DNA of 64,000 nucleotides from Labia minor (GCA_963082975.1 OY720344.1:15487580-15551579); one strand, 5' to 3'. Positions 22,153 through 34,379 are shown, counted from the stretch's first letter. Numbers and translations are program-made. The notes: generated by a model from the sequence alone, not told the origin.

Positions 22153-22184
22153 TGAATCTCAACACAAATTTTCTGTATATATAC
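22153..22184 (-). promoter_or_regulatory. Core promoter (TATA box and initiator) of the small gene
   Basis: On the minus strand GTATATATAC (22184-22175) precedes an initiator-like TTCATTC whose A lies at 22153, 30 bp downstream of the TATA start. That is the usual spacing for RNA polymerase II promoters. Transcription from here would give a 5' leader of about 150 nt before the ATG at 22003. Prediction from sequence only. Confidence 0.5.
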
Positions 22185-22259
22185 CTCCTTTTTAACAAAG
22201 GAATACAATAACCTTTTGTATTGGTTTTTGTTTTCACCCTTTGAATAGACAAAATTTAC

Positions 22260-22575
22260 AGGTAAATCTTTTCAATTCAAAATAAACAAAAATTTGAAAA
22301 AGAAAATATTTTTTTTTCAAATTTTTCTTTCATAAATATAATAATTGAAAATATTTCGGCTATTTTTTAAAATTTTGACATTTTGTAATATTTATGATTT
22401 TGTTCAACTTCTTATCTTTTGTTATTATTTATTATTTTTCAATTACAAATAGTATCTATCCTTTCTAACAAAATACAAATAATTTAAAAAACTAAAATTC
22501 ATTGTTAAATGAACAATCCAAAAGGAATTTCTTAATTAAAATAAAATTATAAAAAATTGACAATGATATTCTTAA
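22260..22575. other. AT-rich sequence upstream of the small gene
   Basis: No distinct element recognised apart from A/T runs. It would contain any proximal upstream control region of the small gene. Confidence 0.35.
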
Positions 22576-22955
22576 AAATAAGTTGACATGTGGCCAGGCG
22601 CAGAAATTTCCAGCTACAGAAACGATTTCAAATAATTTTTATGTATCTATTAATGCAATAAAAAACAGTTTTGGATATAACATAAATATTTTTAATTTTA
22701 TTTTATTTATAATATATAAGTAAAAGCTGGCTGTGACGTCATGAAGTGATGGGTGACGTCATATAATTTTAAATTAAGAAAAAACTAATGAAGATGATTT
22801 TTCTCGAGGATAAAACCAATACAAAGTACATGATTCGTGGAGATATGTAAAAAATCTACACATGTGAAATTTGGTGTCAAAATAACCCTTCCCTTCCTAT
22901 CGTCGATACTATATACAATACTACCACTTCCGGTTTCCGGATTTGCTAAAAATAC
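22576..22955 (-). mobile_element. Family A element, interrupted and deleted copy
   Basis: Hairpin end AAGTTGACATGTGGCCAGG (mutated arm), then the body through CGGTTTCCGGATTTGC. It then jumps to CTAAAAATACTTTTT, skipping the microsatellite, and stops exactly where a forward family A copy starts (22961). Confidence 0.78.
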
Positions 22956-23175
22956 TTTTTACCGACCGACGATAATAAGGGAGCACACCAAATTTCTCAT
23001 CTGGAGATTTTTACATATCTCCACGAATCATGCATTTTCTTAACAGAAAAAAGTATTTTTAGCATGATGTCTGTCCGTTCGTATAGATGTGTACAGCTTG
23101 AACGGCTCAACGGATTTTGATGAAATTTGGTATATTTACTTAATGCATCAGTATGATGAATTGATTAACTTTTAC
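22956..23175 (+). mobile_element. Family A element, 5' part
   Basis: ACCGACCGACGATAATAAGG through the (GTCC)n remnant (about 23070-23080) and GAACGGCTCAACGG to GATGAATTGATTAACTTTTA, where similarity ends. It has no 3' hairpin. It is oriented opposite to the adjoining copy at 22576-22955. Confidence 0.78.
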
Positions 23176-23760
23176 CTTTTTTTGTGTCATGACTTTAAAT
23201 TTTTTAATTGAGCTACAACAAACTCAAAAAGATCCACGGTTTAGCTACCGTTGTTATATATAATCTAGTATTTGCACTTCATTAAAAAACTTGAAAGGGT
23301 TATAATTAAAGTCCATTGACATTGAATTTCAATTTTAATTCAAATTTAAGATAAAATCAATAGTAAATATTTCATTTTAATATTTTTTAAATTTTGATCT
23401 GAATATTTGATAATAACCAATATTTCTTAAATAAACAAAAATTTTTATAATTTTATAATATATTAATTTTTGACTTGAAGATTTAATATAATGGAGAAAA
23501 AACAAAAATGACCAACAAAAGACATTTTTTTGTTTTTTTTAACATTTGTTTGTTTTAACAAAGAGCTGAAGAAATATATATACATTATAAGATTTATATA
23601 ATTTTCAAATATATTTATTTTTATTATATATATTTATATTTTGTTATTTATAAGTTAGAATTCTTATCATAATAGTACTTTTTAAAATTGACTTCTCATT
23701 TCAACAATTTTTATATAGATATATGACTAGTATTGTGTATAAGAAAAAAAAAATATTTCT
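23176..23760. other. AT-rich sequence, nothing recognised
   Basis: No genes or repeat ends seen. Confidence 0.4.
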
Positions 23761-24060
23761 CGAAATGTTGGAGGGTTATTATTACAAAATGCAACTGACA
23801 GCCAAGCAAGGCAGAATAAAATTCTGAGACTCAATCGGAGAAAAATGATAAGAGTGAGTTTCAGACCCTCTCACTATCTTCTTTTCATTATGAAAATAAA
23901 TGATAGATTTATCAATGATTAGAGGTTGTCATATGTCGAAGCAATCTATTCTTGACTATAAATTGATAAAAAAATATGTCTGACCTTCTTTCAAAATTGT
24001 ATCATCTTTTCTCTCTTTTCTTCTTATGGCGGAAATTAAAATCTCAAGTTTAGCCAAGTG
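23760..24060. other. Single-copy balanced island
   Basis: Contains CAACTGACAGCCAAGCAAGG and CAGACCCTCTCACTATCTTC, clearly more complex than its flanks. No reading frame or repeat. Candidate regulatory DNA. Confidence 0.25.
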
Positions 24061-26690
24061 GACAATAATTTTAAAGATATTGAAAGATCGAGAGTTGAAC
24101 AAAATAGATTTATTGAATGAAAATCGTTCAGGATATTAAGAAAAGAACCTGTGACAGTGAATATTGAATTATTATAAAGAATATATTGAATTATTTGTAG
24201 CATCTTCAAAAGAGTCAATTTTACCAGGAAAGAAAAATCGAAATCTCTACCCATCGTACATACATATTTACATATAAAGAATGTCGTTTTTGAATGTCAA
24301 ACTTTCTCTGTCTAAAAATTTCAATTCTTCAAAACCCTAGAAAACCAATTTTCTTAAATCTGATCAATATTCAACTGATTTTTTTCAACTCCGAAAGATA
24401 CAATCATATTTGATTCCAAGGATTTGCATTTCTTTTTTCATCATTATTTTAATAAAATAAAAGAATAAGACAAACTTATTTTTACTTTCCTATATACAAT
24501 AATAAAAAGAAAAATAGTAATATTTACAATTAATTAAAGATATGTAATAATCGTGAAGAATTGATGGAAAAATAAATGAAAAAAACTTTGGGTAGTCCAC
24601 ACAATCAAATTTGAAGGAATTAAAAGAGAATAGAATGGATGTGGAAGATTTCTCTTTTTCCTCTTAAATTAAATTATTTATACGTTTATAGTATACAATA
24701 AAAATTTTGAAAGTATTAGAAATGGGAGCCCCTGAAAATTATGCAACCTTGTTCTTCTTCTTCTAATGATTCAAAGTTTTTTTTTAAAAAAAATTAAAAT
24801 TATTAAGTAATAAATAAAATTACAATGAAAAAATATTGATTTTGTGGTAAAAAGCAACTGAAATTTATAATAATATGTATTTATTTATGTAAATAAATTA
24901 AGAAAAAGATTACAATATAATAATAAAAATAAAAATGTACCTCATTATTTAAGCTAAAATGAAGGGTGTCAAAATCAAAACAAATCAAATAGAAAAAAAA
25001 TATTATAATTATGCTAGACTTTAAAAATGTCTGACATATCACAAGTTTTATTTGTTTAAATATTTTTTGAGTACAATAGTAATTGAAAATAAATGATAAT
25101 ACATAACAAATTAAAATATTATACTTGTATTTAAATGTTTTTATACATTAATAATAAATGCAAATTAATTTAATTAAATTATATTTAAAGCCCTCAAACC
25201 AAAATATGTATATTACCCTATTATATTGAATATATATTAAATATTGTTTTCTCATTTTTCAATAATATAATATAAATAAAAGCAAATCGAAATTAGTATT
25301 CAATTTCGTATGCAATTCAAGCGTTTATTTATTTTACAAAATGGTATTTTTTACAAATGTTGACAATAATTCAATTAAAATGCAGGTCATGAAACAATTA
25401 AACATTGTATGTGGTGGGTGGTCGATGCCAATATTGGATGGTGATTGGAAACAATATCAGAAATTTTTTTTTAGTTGTTATAATGGATTTTATTGTGGAT
25501 CTGGCTTACTCTATTACATTTATAATTAATATATTAATATTTTATAAAAATATATGATGAATCGATGGATTTGTTGAAATAAAAGAAAACAAAATAGAAA
25601 TTACCAGTAAAATAAATAAATAAATATATTGAAACAAGTATTATTTTCTATTCTTATTATTTAAATTTGTTTATTAAAATATTTTTAACTTTAAATATAA
25701 ATCAAATAAATCATTATTATTTATTTTACTTAATTCATTTAGTAAAATTGATCAATAATTATCTCTATTTTGCATTTTCATCTATTTTCTTGTTTTGTTG
25801 ATCTACTAAATCAACATTTAAATTGAATGGCTTTATTAAATAACATTTAAAATAACTATATAGCATTGGGAAAATTTGAAATAATATATTTACAAAGCAC
25901 TAAAGGATGAAATACAACATGTTTTATTTTTATAAATATTTGGATCTAATATCTGGTATATACCTATATAAATCCTTTAAAATATTCCTATGAAACAGAT
26001 GTTTAATTGATGACTAATTTAACTAAAAGGAATTGTTCATCAAATGTGTTTTGTTATGAATTCACAATTATTTTACTAAACAACTAAACTATTGTATATT
26101 TAATTCATTGATTTATATGATACAATACATGAATTAAATAAAATTTAAAATTTTGTAAAATTGAAAAAACAACATATACCTATAACAAAATAAATTAATA
26201 AAATATTAAGAATAAAATATACAAATACAAATAAAGTCCAAACATACAGATACCTCATAATAATTATGTCATAAATGATTGTGTAAAATCATTATTTTAT
26301 CAAAAGTTTAATATTTTATATTTTTATAATAAAAATATATTATAAAAATACGTGTATATATATATATATATTTATATTATATAATATATTATTATTAATA
26401 ATTAATTAATAAGTTATAAACTTATTGCTTAATTATATGAACAAAGCAGAAAAAACAGGTGAAACAAAAATTTTATTATCCTAAAATAATAATTTTAAAT
26501 TTTATGACATATAGAAGATCATTTTGTTATTTATATATAGATATAATTTTTTTTTTTTTTTTTTTTGTTTAATATTGTATTTTAATCTTCGTTTTATAAC
26601 TTTTATAACTCATATAAAATATATAAAATAAAAATATATAAAAAAACAGTTTAAGCTATGGTAAAATAGAAAGAAAAAATTTGGAAATAA
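24061..26690. other. AT-rich sequence, nothing convincing
   Basis: About 2.6 kb, mostly low-complexity. One stretch, 25370-25530, has a TTAAAATGCAG acceptor-like site followed by an open plus frame with better composition (MKQLNIVCGGWSMP.., ending TAA at 25527). It might be a stray exon, but no family is recognised and no donor partner found. Confidence 0.35.
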
Positions 26691-26990
26691 AATTCGCTAT
26701 TGGGAAAATTCAATTTGCAACGAATGTGTTTGCCGGTTGTGTATTTGTGGATGGCGGATGTGTTTAATATATCCTTTTGCTGCATTTGTTGTTGTGGCAT
26801 AACATCTCAGTTGTTGTATTTGTATACCTGCCTTGGATGTTTATATAGAATGTCTGATGGTGGTATGAGGGAGGGTGGTGGAGTTGAATGTATGGGCAAA
26901 GGGAGCAGCAACGACACAAAAGCCAGCCATCCATCATTTTTATTGCTTTCCCTCCCATATTTTCTCTCATCTTAAAAGGCTGAACATAAT
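26690..26990. other. Single-copy TG/GA-rich island
   Basis: About 300 bp of TG- and GGAGG-rich plus strand (CGGTTGTGTATTTGTGGATG, GAGGGAGGGTGGTGG). Frames exist on both strands (26700-26975 and 26764-27063) but neither has a recognisable domain, and their overlap argues that both reflect composition. On the minus strand CTATATAAAC could be a TATA element. Unresolved. Confidence 0.3.
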
Positions 26991-28040
26991 TATGAATTAA
27001 AATAATTTTATTAAAAGTATAATCCATAAATCCTTGAATATGGATTACCATTCTTCTTCCCATATTTTAGTTTCTTGATCATTTATAATCAAAATATTTT
27101 TTTTTTCATTATAAAAAAAAAAAAAAATTTTAGAAAAAAGAAAATAATAAAAAATCTATTATAGTTTTTTAGAAAATTTTATTATATGTCAGGGAAAGTG
27201 GTGGTCATTGAAAGGGAAAATTTTTTTTAATGATTTATTTGACAATTTGAATTAATCTTTTATTAAATATTTTTTAAACATTTGTCAAATTAATTTTATG
27301 AATGGATGGTATATTTTCTAAATATATATATTTTTTTTAATTAAAAAGAATAGTAATTATGAGTATAGTTCGAATATAATCCTAATATATATATATATTT
27401 TTCCTTTTCTATTAATTTTACCAAATCTCATACCAACTTATAATTGCTCATCATAAGAGACAATGGGAAAAGTTAAATTAGATTTAGTTACGTTCACGAT
27501 TGTTTCAAATCCATTATTTTCTACTAAATAGATATATTGGAAAGGGAGGAGAGGGTTTTTTTTCACAATATTACACATTGCGTTGTTTAAATGGTTAAAT
27601 TAAATACGTTTGGTTGCCAAAACCTTTTCACTGTTTGATTACAAACTGGTTAAGTTAACATTCTCGCTTGTTGATTTCATTAAATGATAAATTAAATGGT
27701 AGGGATGTATATACTCATGTATAACTTTCTAAGTAAACAATTAGACTATTCAATCAATAGACATATACTATATATTAATTAATAGAGAGTGGATTGAAAA
27801 TATTTATCTTTTCTATTTAGCAATTCAATATTTTTTGTTGTTCATTATTAATATTATCAATATTTCACCAACTCTTAAAAAAATTAATATTGTAATTAAA
27901 AGTATTTTGTTGTTATGTTGAATAATATGTATAATATTTAGTTTATTTTCAATATTTACTGTAAATATCTATCTTTTTCAATTAATATAGGTGAAAAAAA
28001 TGATATAAAAAGGTAGTTAAAGTGTAATGGTAACTTTCAA
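26991..28040. other. AT-rich sequence, nothing recognised
   Basis: Low-complexity DNA with poly-A/T runs at about 27095-27130. No feature supported. Confidence 0.4.
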
Positions 28041-28375
28041 GAATATAATTTTAATCGGGGGTAGTGTGGTTGGATGTGATTTAATTACCGTGCTGTTGGC
28101 CAGCTGGTCATTAGTCCAGCCAGGCTAGTCAATCGCCCCCCCCCCCCTTCCCTCTCTCCATTCAGCTGTCCTCCAGAGGATTGGGGCGAAGAGCTAATCT
28201 CACTGAGGCAGTGAGAGAAAGAGAGAGAAAAGCATCCCCCAACCCCATTCGACCTCCACCACCACGATGTGATCGAAGGCCAGCACTTCTCCCGAGAGCC
28301 TCCTTCAACCAAATAGTTGGATTTATCACCCCCACCAATACAGATTCGCCTCTTTCAATTCACGACTACTTTTAA
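28040..28375. other. GC-rich single-copy island with 12-bp C run
   Basis: About 330 bp at perhaps half G+C, including a run of 12 C at 28136-28147, GAGAGAAAGAGAGAG, and CCACCACCACGATG. Two overlapping opposite frames (28085-28312 minus, 28181-28375 plus) have no family resemblance. It could be a promoter/CpG-like island or an exon. Unresolved. Confidence 0.3.
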
Positions 28376-28844
28376 CCTAATGAAAACTTTTTCATGATAA
28401 ATATTTCCACTATAATAATGAAATCAATAACAAATATTTTCTTGAACATTTTAATTTGTAATTTACCCTAAATACATAAAATGAATAAAAATATAGCAGC
28501 AATTCTAATAAAAATGAAAATAAAATTTAAAAAAAAAAATCATTATTGATACCTACCTACTTAAAATTAAAATTCTGGAAAATTTCATAACTTTATTTAT
28601 GATTTGAATTTATTTAATCCAGGGGCTTAAGAAAATAAAGAAATATGTTGAATTGACTAGTATTAGAAGAAAATTGGTTTGATATCTGAAAACGAAATTG
28701 AAAAGAGAGAAATAATCAATTCCCACCCCACTTGAACAATTTTATAATAAAAGAGATTATTATTTTCCAATGATAAAGATTCAAACCCATATAATAATGT
28801 AAATAAATAGATGGAAAAAAATAATAACTAATATAAAGTCATGC
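28376..28844. other. AT-rich sequence, nothing recognised
   Basis: Spacer without identifiable elements. Confidence 0.4.
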
Positions 28845-28852
28845 AACTACAT

Positions 28853-28987
28853 AAGGGATATAAAACTCACAGCTCGCGGGCCAAATGCGGCCCGCGACAA
28901 TTTGTCTCTAAAAAAAGGTAAAATGTTTTTTTTCGGCCCGCCTAAAGTTTGTTTGACCCAAGTGTACCTATGAATTTGACACCCCTG
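28853..28987. mobile_element. 135-bp hAT-type MITE
   Basis: The left end GGGATATAAAACTCACAGCT is followed by GCGGGCCAAATGCGGCCCGC (an inner hairpin) and the right end is TTTGACACCCCTG. These suit the widespread hAT MITE type with CAGGGGTGTCAAACTC ends, the left terminus here being eroded. The exact 8-bp duplication AACTACAT lies at 28845-28852 and 28988-28995. Confidence 0.8.
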
Positions 28988-28995
28988 AACTACAT

Positions 28996-30480
28996 TATTT
29001 TAAGTAATATACACAAAATGAAGATATTTTAAATTTAATAGTATTAAATTTATAATTTAAAAATATCACTAAAATCTATCATTGTTGTAGGATGTATGCT
29101 TATTTGATAATTGCACTGTTGTAATATATCTACACTATAGTATTCATAATAACTCAAGCAATCTTAGTTTTGTGGCTTCGTCTAGCGGTTAACAAACAAG
29201 TCACAATATTAGTTGAAGCATCCAGATGCGCACTAGTTTGTAACTTAATCAGAGTATGCAAATTTCACTTTATCCAGCAAAATGTTTAACAATTTTATTT
29301 AAAAAAGCAATGAATTTCAAAAATTGGACAGTGAATTTTTAAAATGATTCCTGAAATGACTTTTTTCAATTAAATAGATAAATAAAAAGTTAATAAGATA
29401 TTGAAAGTTACTAAATTTTATTTTTAAATACAATTTCTACTAATTACTTAGAGAAGTATTAAATTTCATTAGGTTAGGATATTTCATTTCATTTAATCAT
29501 AGTTTTTTTTTTGAACTTATGACTACTCTTAAATTTCTATTGAGTGTGTTTCGATTGTGTTATAAATTAATTACTTAATAATAATTGACTAAAGACCGGA
29601 ATAAATAATTAAAAGGGGATGGTTTGTCCAATCTAACTAATATCTACTTGAAGACTTATAAGACTTGACTAAAATTTTAGGAATAGAAATTGTTCTCGAT
29701 TCCACACTCCAATCCAACTTCATCTGATAAGCTACACTTAAATAGATTTAAAATGAGAATTATTCACAAATTAATAGTCAATGGTAATTTATGTAACAAA
29801 GATGGTCAAGAATGAAGTCAATGAGATTAATATTTGGTTTGTTATTTATTATATGAAGAGCCACATCAAACAAAGTTACATAACAAAATAAAAATTCCAA
29901 TTTAAATTTAATTTAATTATTTAATTCAGTCATTTACCAAAATTTTATTATATCAAATTTATCTAAAAGTAAACCACTCGAGAAATATTCTAGCATCATC
30001 ATTTTTTAATCTTTTCTATTAATTTTTATTGATTCAATTTTGAAAAATTCTTTGATACAATTTATCTACTACAACTCGATGAATTAAATCTTTGTCCATA
30101 GCATTTAAACAAAAATATCTTTCATTTTATATACTGCAAATGTAAAGCAATCAGCATTTGCATAAATAGGTATTTCTAGGAATATATATTAAAATTAAAG
30201 AAAATTATTTTGTATTGTACTATAAAAATTATTAGAAATATATAAATATATATACATCAATTTTGAAAAATGAAATATTTTTTTCAAAATCATAATATTT
30301 GAGTTATAAATAAATAACTAAAATTGTAATTCCGAATTTAATGGGAATTATTCATCAATCAAAAGATACAAATACTTTTGTTACATATATCTAGAGATAT
30401 AATCTTCTTCTTCCGAAATAAGTTGACTCTGTTAACTTGTAAAAAGATTTATCAGATTCACAAACAGATTAGATTGCTAA
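28996..30480. other. AT-rich sequence, nothing convincing
   Basis: About 1.5 kb. A short tRNA-like piece (CGTCTAGCGGTTAAC at about 29179) lacks a B box and is not called. No other feature. Confidence 0.4.
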
Positions 30481-30720
30481 CTGGGCATTTTTTTTTTTTT
30501 TTTTTTGATAAGGTTCCATCATTTATTTAGCGACCCTTCCTCTGACATTTTCTCCCCCTTCTCGTCATCTCTTTTTTTAGAAGATATCATCTTAGAGAGG
30601 TCTGCATCTGTCATCATCAGAGGTCATATCTGAAGCCACAACATCAACCCTTAGTGTTTACGAGGGGAAGGGGGAAGCAGTTGACCAAAAGGGCAATTCC
30701 ATAAACGTTTCTATATCATT
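30480..30720. other. Single-copy balanced island
   Basis: After an 18-bp T run, about 220 bp rich in TCATC and GAGG words (CTGCATCTGTCATCATCAGA, GAGGGGAAGGGGGAAGCAG). No frame or repeat. Candidate regulatory DNA. Confidence 0.25.
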
Positions 30721-30904
30721 TATCGTCAAAATAACATTTCAAATTATATATATAGTATCATTAAAAACGTATCTTATATTAACAATCATTTTATTTATTT
30801 ATTTTTATTAATATTATTACAACTAAAAAATATATAAAAACTCGATTTGAATGAATTAAATATAAATAATTTTTTGTTGTTTTTTAACATTTTTAATTAA
30901 CGAT

Positions 30905-31212
30905 AAGTTTGGCATCTGAAATTGAACATTTAGAATTTATAAAATATTTAATTGAAAAAGGGGCGGATGTGAATGCAAAGGATTCAGGTGGATGGACTCC
31001 TTTAATTTGGGCATCTCGGAATAGACATTTAGAAATTGCAAAATATTGAAAAAGGAGCTCATGTGAATGCAAAGGATTCAAATGGGTGGACTCCTTTATT
31101 TTGGACATTTCGGGATGAGCATTTAGAAATTATAAAATATTTGATTAAAAAAGGAGCGAATGTGAATACAAATGATTCAGGTCAAAGGACTTGCACTACA
31201 GCAATCAATTAA
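30905..31212 (+). pseudogene. Ankyrin-repeat protein fragment, frameshifted
   Basis: The plus-strand translation shows about three tandem ankyrin repeats: EHLEFIKYLIEKGADVNAKD, then GGWTPLIWASRNRHLEIAKY, a premature TGA caused by loss of about five bases (near 31048), then in another frame GAHVNAKDSNGWTPLFW, HLEIIKYLIKKGANVN, ending at a TAA at about 31210. Hallmarks are the TPL at each helix start and the VNAKD hairpin, with a 33-residue period. No start codon precedes the open stretch and a stop lies shortly upstream. It is either a dead gene piece or an isolated exon. Ankyrin repeats are found in all domains, so origin cannot be judged. Ankyrin identity is firm, functionality unlikely. Confidence 0.85.
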
Positions 31213-31309
31213 GCTTTTTTCAGAAATGTTGGTTTTATATTCAAATAAATAATTTTTCACTTACTGAAAATCTTTTATGTAATATACATTGATTTGATTT
31301 TTAAAACGA

Positions 31310-31410
31310 AGTGCCACAGACCATCCGTAGTGCGATCTGTCGGGCGCCTGCAGTGTTATCGGTGCATTCATATCAACTCGGTTTCATCTTTCTCATTTAA
31401 ATGCCCCCCC
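31310..31410. other. Short GC-rich stretch
   Basis: CGATCTGTCGGGCGCCTGCA and neighbours stand out in composition just after the ankyrin relic. No repeat partner or coding frame seen. Confidence 0.3.
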
Positions 31411-32580
31411 GCTTGATAAATATCAAATTTTTTTTATAAAATCACGTTTTTCTCAAGTTACCTCTCTTTCATTGGCACTAAACCTGATTAATAAGAATTC
31501 ATAATTAATTTTAATGCTATAAAATGTTTTTAATTACTTTCAAAATGAAAATCTATCCTGAGATCAATATTTATGCTTCAGAATTCGTTGAATAAAAAAA
31601 ACAAACAAAACAAAAGGAGTTGATTACTTGCAAATAGAATAAAACAAACAAAAAATGATTAAAATTATATTAAATAAATGTTAATAAATTGAAGTAATGC
31701 TTTTAAAATATATTTATTATAATTATTATTAAAAATTATTTTGAATTTTTTTTAAAATGAAAACCAACTCAATATTTATCCGTCAGATGACGTGAATTAA
31801 AATTAAAACTTTAAAGCAATTATTTGTTAATTAAATTAAAATTAATTAATTATAATTAAATTATATTTCTTCTATATCTTCTAGGGATCCATTGAAATAT
31901 CTATAAAAAAATTTAAAAGTCTAGTTCAATTCAAAGTTGATGAAAAATCGATTTCAATTTTACATAAGGACGAACAGACAGATAGACAGACATTAAGCGG
32001 AGTTGATAAAAACGTTATAAAAATATTTTGAGATAATTTATAAAATAATATATAAAACTAAACCTTCAATCCTATAAATCTAAAATTTTTTTTTTGTTTG
32101 TAAACTCATATCCAAAATATTAAATCTTCAAAATTGTAATAATGTAATTATAATATATGAGACTGATATTAATTTAGAGTTTAGAGAATAAAAAAAGAAT
32201 GAATATAACAAAAAGCATTAAAAATAAAATAATTTCCTTATTTATTTATTTTAGTAGTTTATTTTTTATTATACTTTCTTTTCATTTCTTTTTCAATAAT
32301 ATAATTTAAGAGAAGATTAATATTTTTCAATTTACTCAAATCTTAAACATATAGATTTTTAAAAGACCGTAATAAATGAGATTCATTTCCGTCATTATAT
32401 AAACTCCGACAATATATTTTAATAAAATTTATTAATGATGATAAATTTAAAAAGTAGAGAGAGAAAAAAAATATATTTTATTACTCTTTGTTAAAAGTTT
32501 TCATTTTTTAAAAGGAAAAATTATTAAGAAAAAAATAAAAAATAATATAATATACTAAAATAAAATTAAAGAATCTGATT
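31410..32580. other. AT-rich sequence with a possible old microsatellite element
   Basis: Mostly low complexity. At 31900-32000, GATGAAAAATCGATTTCAAT followed by GACGAACAGACAGATAGACAGACA-type repeats recalls the design of families A and B, but no termini can be found. Otherwise nothing recognised. Confidence 0.3.
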
Positions 32581-32788
32581 TAAATGTTTTATTCGAAATG
32601 TATAACTGAGACTGGGGTGGTAGCTTAAGATTTGGTTATTTAAAATGTCGTTTCGTAGCCAGAAAAGATGAGACAATGCATCCCCCTGGACGAAGTAGGG
32701 GGAGACTTAAAAAACAATCATTTATATCTATTTCTTTTTCAAGAAAGCTCCTCTTCCATCTCGCTTTTCCATAAGATTGATGAATAAA

Positions 32789-32793
<5 letters not shown>

Positions 32794-32820
<27 letters not shown>
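32794..32820. repeat. 27-bp T run
   Basis: An uninterrupted homopolymer. It could be the tail of a retroposed sequence, but no body or duplication was recognised. The minus frame 32739-33005 translates it as polylysine and is not a gene. Confidence 0.8.
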
Positions 32821-33084
32821 AGACATGTGACTAGAGGAGTGGCTCCTTTTGAAAGACGTATTTGAACAATTTGTTTTAAAACAACTACAAAAAAAGCTAT
32901 AAAATACAATACAAGTAATTTAAATGAAATGTCGTTAATGTAAATGTGTGTTAATATAAAATATTTTTTCTCATTATTAATAAAAAAGAAAAAAATAAAC
33001 AGCAAAAAATCTAAATTTAAATTATAACAAAAAAAAAAAAATATTCATAGAATTGATAAAAATTTCAATTTAAAATATAAAATA

Positions 33085-33310
33085 CACTTATATATCTTAT
33101 CTTATTATAATAGCAAAAATTATATATATATATATATATTTGAGATATTAAATCACCCTAAGGATTTTTTTTAAAATTTACACAATAGATAATTTTTATA
33201 AAGAAAAATCGATCTGTATTGGTTTCAGCCTCATGAAAAATCATCTATACTTTTTTTTCTTTATTTAAAATAGAAATTTTAAATGACGTCACCAACTTTA
33301 TCATCCATAT
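33085..33310 (-). mobile_element. Family M relic (third HINE-like family)
   Basis: ATATCTTATCTTATTATAAT, then GATTTTTTTTAAAATTTACA and TTTATAAAGAAAAATCGAT, parallel 57884-58133. The continuation TGTATTGGTTTCAGCCTCAT..ATGACGTCA (33219-33290) resembles the 3' half of family A. It is either a recombinant or an ancestral form linking the families. Strongly decayed. Confidence 0.5.
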
Positions 33311-34060
33311 TGAAATTTGCCTTCCGTCATATACTGTTTTAATTGATATTCTATAATTTTTTATATTTAAAATATTTTAAAATTTTTTATTTAATTTCGA
33401 AATAAAATTAAAAATATTTATTATATAATAATATTTTAGAATAAAATTACGAAATATATTTATCATTCCCCCACCCGATATTCATGAAGTTAGCAATTTA
33501 TAATACATATGAACAATTATAAAGGAAGAAACTTTAAAAATAATTTTTTTCTTTAAATGAAATTAATTTAAAATGATATTTAAAGAATATCTTATTTCAA
33601 ATAAATTGTTGAATAAATTTGATCTAATAATATTAAATTATATTACATTAATTAAAATGTTTTTAGATTAAATTATAAATTAAATGATATTTGATTATTA
33701 TAAATAAATAGAAAAAATATAACCTGCTTTCTTAATTAAAATATAGAGAAGTACAGGTGTCAATATAATTTCAGAATATATTATCATCAGTAGTAATCCT
33801 TGGTCGAAACAGTCTAAGCTTGATACTTTGAAAAATATAAAACTGAAGCCAACTAATTATAACACCATATATATAAAATATAGGATCAAATATTTTATTT
33901 TATCAAGTAAATTAGAATATATTTTTCATCTTGAAATGAAAATCAGTTATTTTAATTAATTTATACCATTTTAGGAAACAAATTTTTAATGGTTCATTTT
34001 AGAAAACCCATTTAATAATTGTAATAAATATTTAAAAAATTGTAAAATTTTTAAAGCCTA
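33311..34060. other. AT-rich sequence, nothing recognised
   Basis: No supported features. Confidence 0.4.
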
Positions 34061-34085
34061 TAATAATAAATTGTATAAATATTTA

Positions 34086-34134
34086 CAGGGTCGAGCGATA
34101 GCTCGGTGTTCCAGGTTATATATATATATATATA
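34086..34134 (+). repeat. GAGCTCGG-hairpin repeat (family K)
   Basis: CAGGGTCGAGCGATAGCTCGG then TGTTCCAGGT and a TA tract. A near-identical block lies at 59377-59408 (GGGTAGAGCGAGAGCTCGG, TGTCCCAGGT) and a variant at 59456-59489. GAGCnnnAGCTC forms a small hairpin. Upstream AATAATTGTAATAAAT words are shared as well. Probably an end of an unidentified element. Confidence 0.5.
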
Positions 34135-34379
34135 TTGTAAGGGGAAGTATTGTATCGCGTAAAAAAAAGTTAATTAAATATGAATTTGCAACAGAAATAC
34201 AGGTTAAAATCCATTTTATTTTAATTATTAAAAATAATAAAAAATATTTTAATATGATTTTTTTTTTAATTCATAAATGAATATATATACTTGTAAGATG
34301 AATTTTGCACATCTCTTTTGCATTTGTCATCACTAATGAATGACGTTTATCTAATCGAGATATATCGTATTTTTACCAT

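Noticed and set aside
25341-25529. Candidate exon after TTAAAATGCAG
   Set aside because: The composition is suggestive, but no matching splice partner, family resemblance or second exon was found. Mentioned within the spacer entry only.
26700-27063. Two opposing frames of 91 and 99 codons
   Set aside because: They overlap on opposite strands and neither has a recognisable domain. The GC- and TG-rich island lowers stop frequency by composition alone.
28085-28375. Opposing frames of 75 and 64 codons in the C-run island
   Set aside because: Overlap on opposite strands, low-complexity Ser/Gly/Pro content and no family match.
29165-29240. Possible tRNA gene around CGTCTAGCGGTTAAC
   Set aside because: The first half resembles a tRNA A box, but there is no TTCRA B box or matching acceptor stem at the right distance.
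31900-32010. Another family A/B-like element near the GACAGATAGACAGACA tract
   Set aside because: No terminal hairpin or subterminal repeat could be located, so only the microsatellite resemblance remains.
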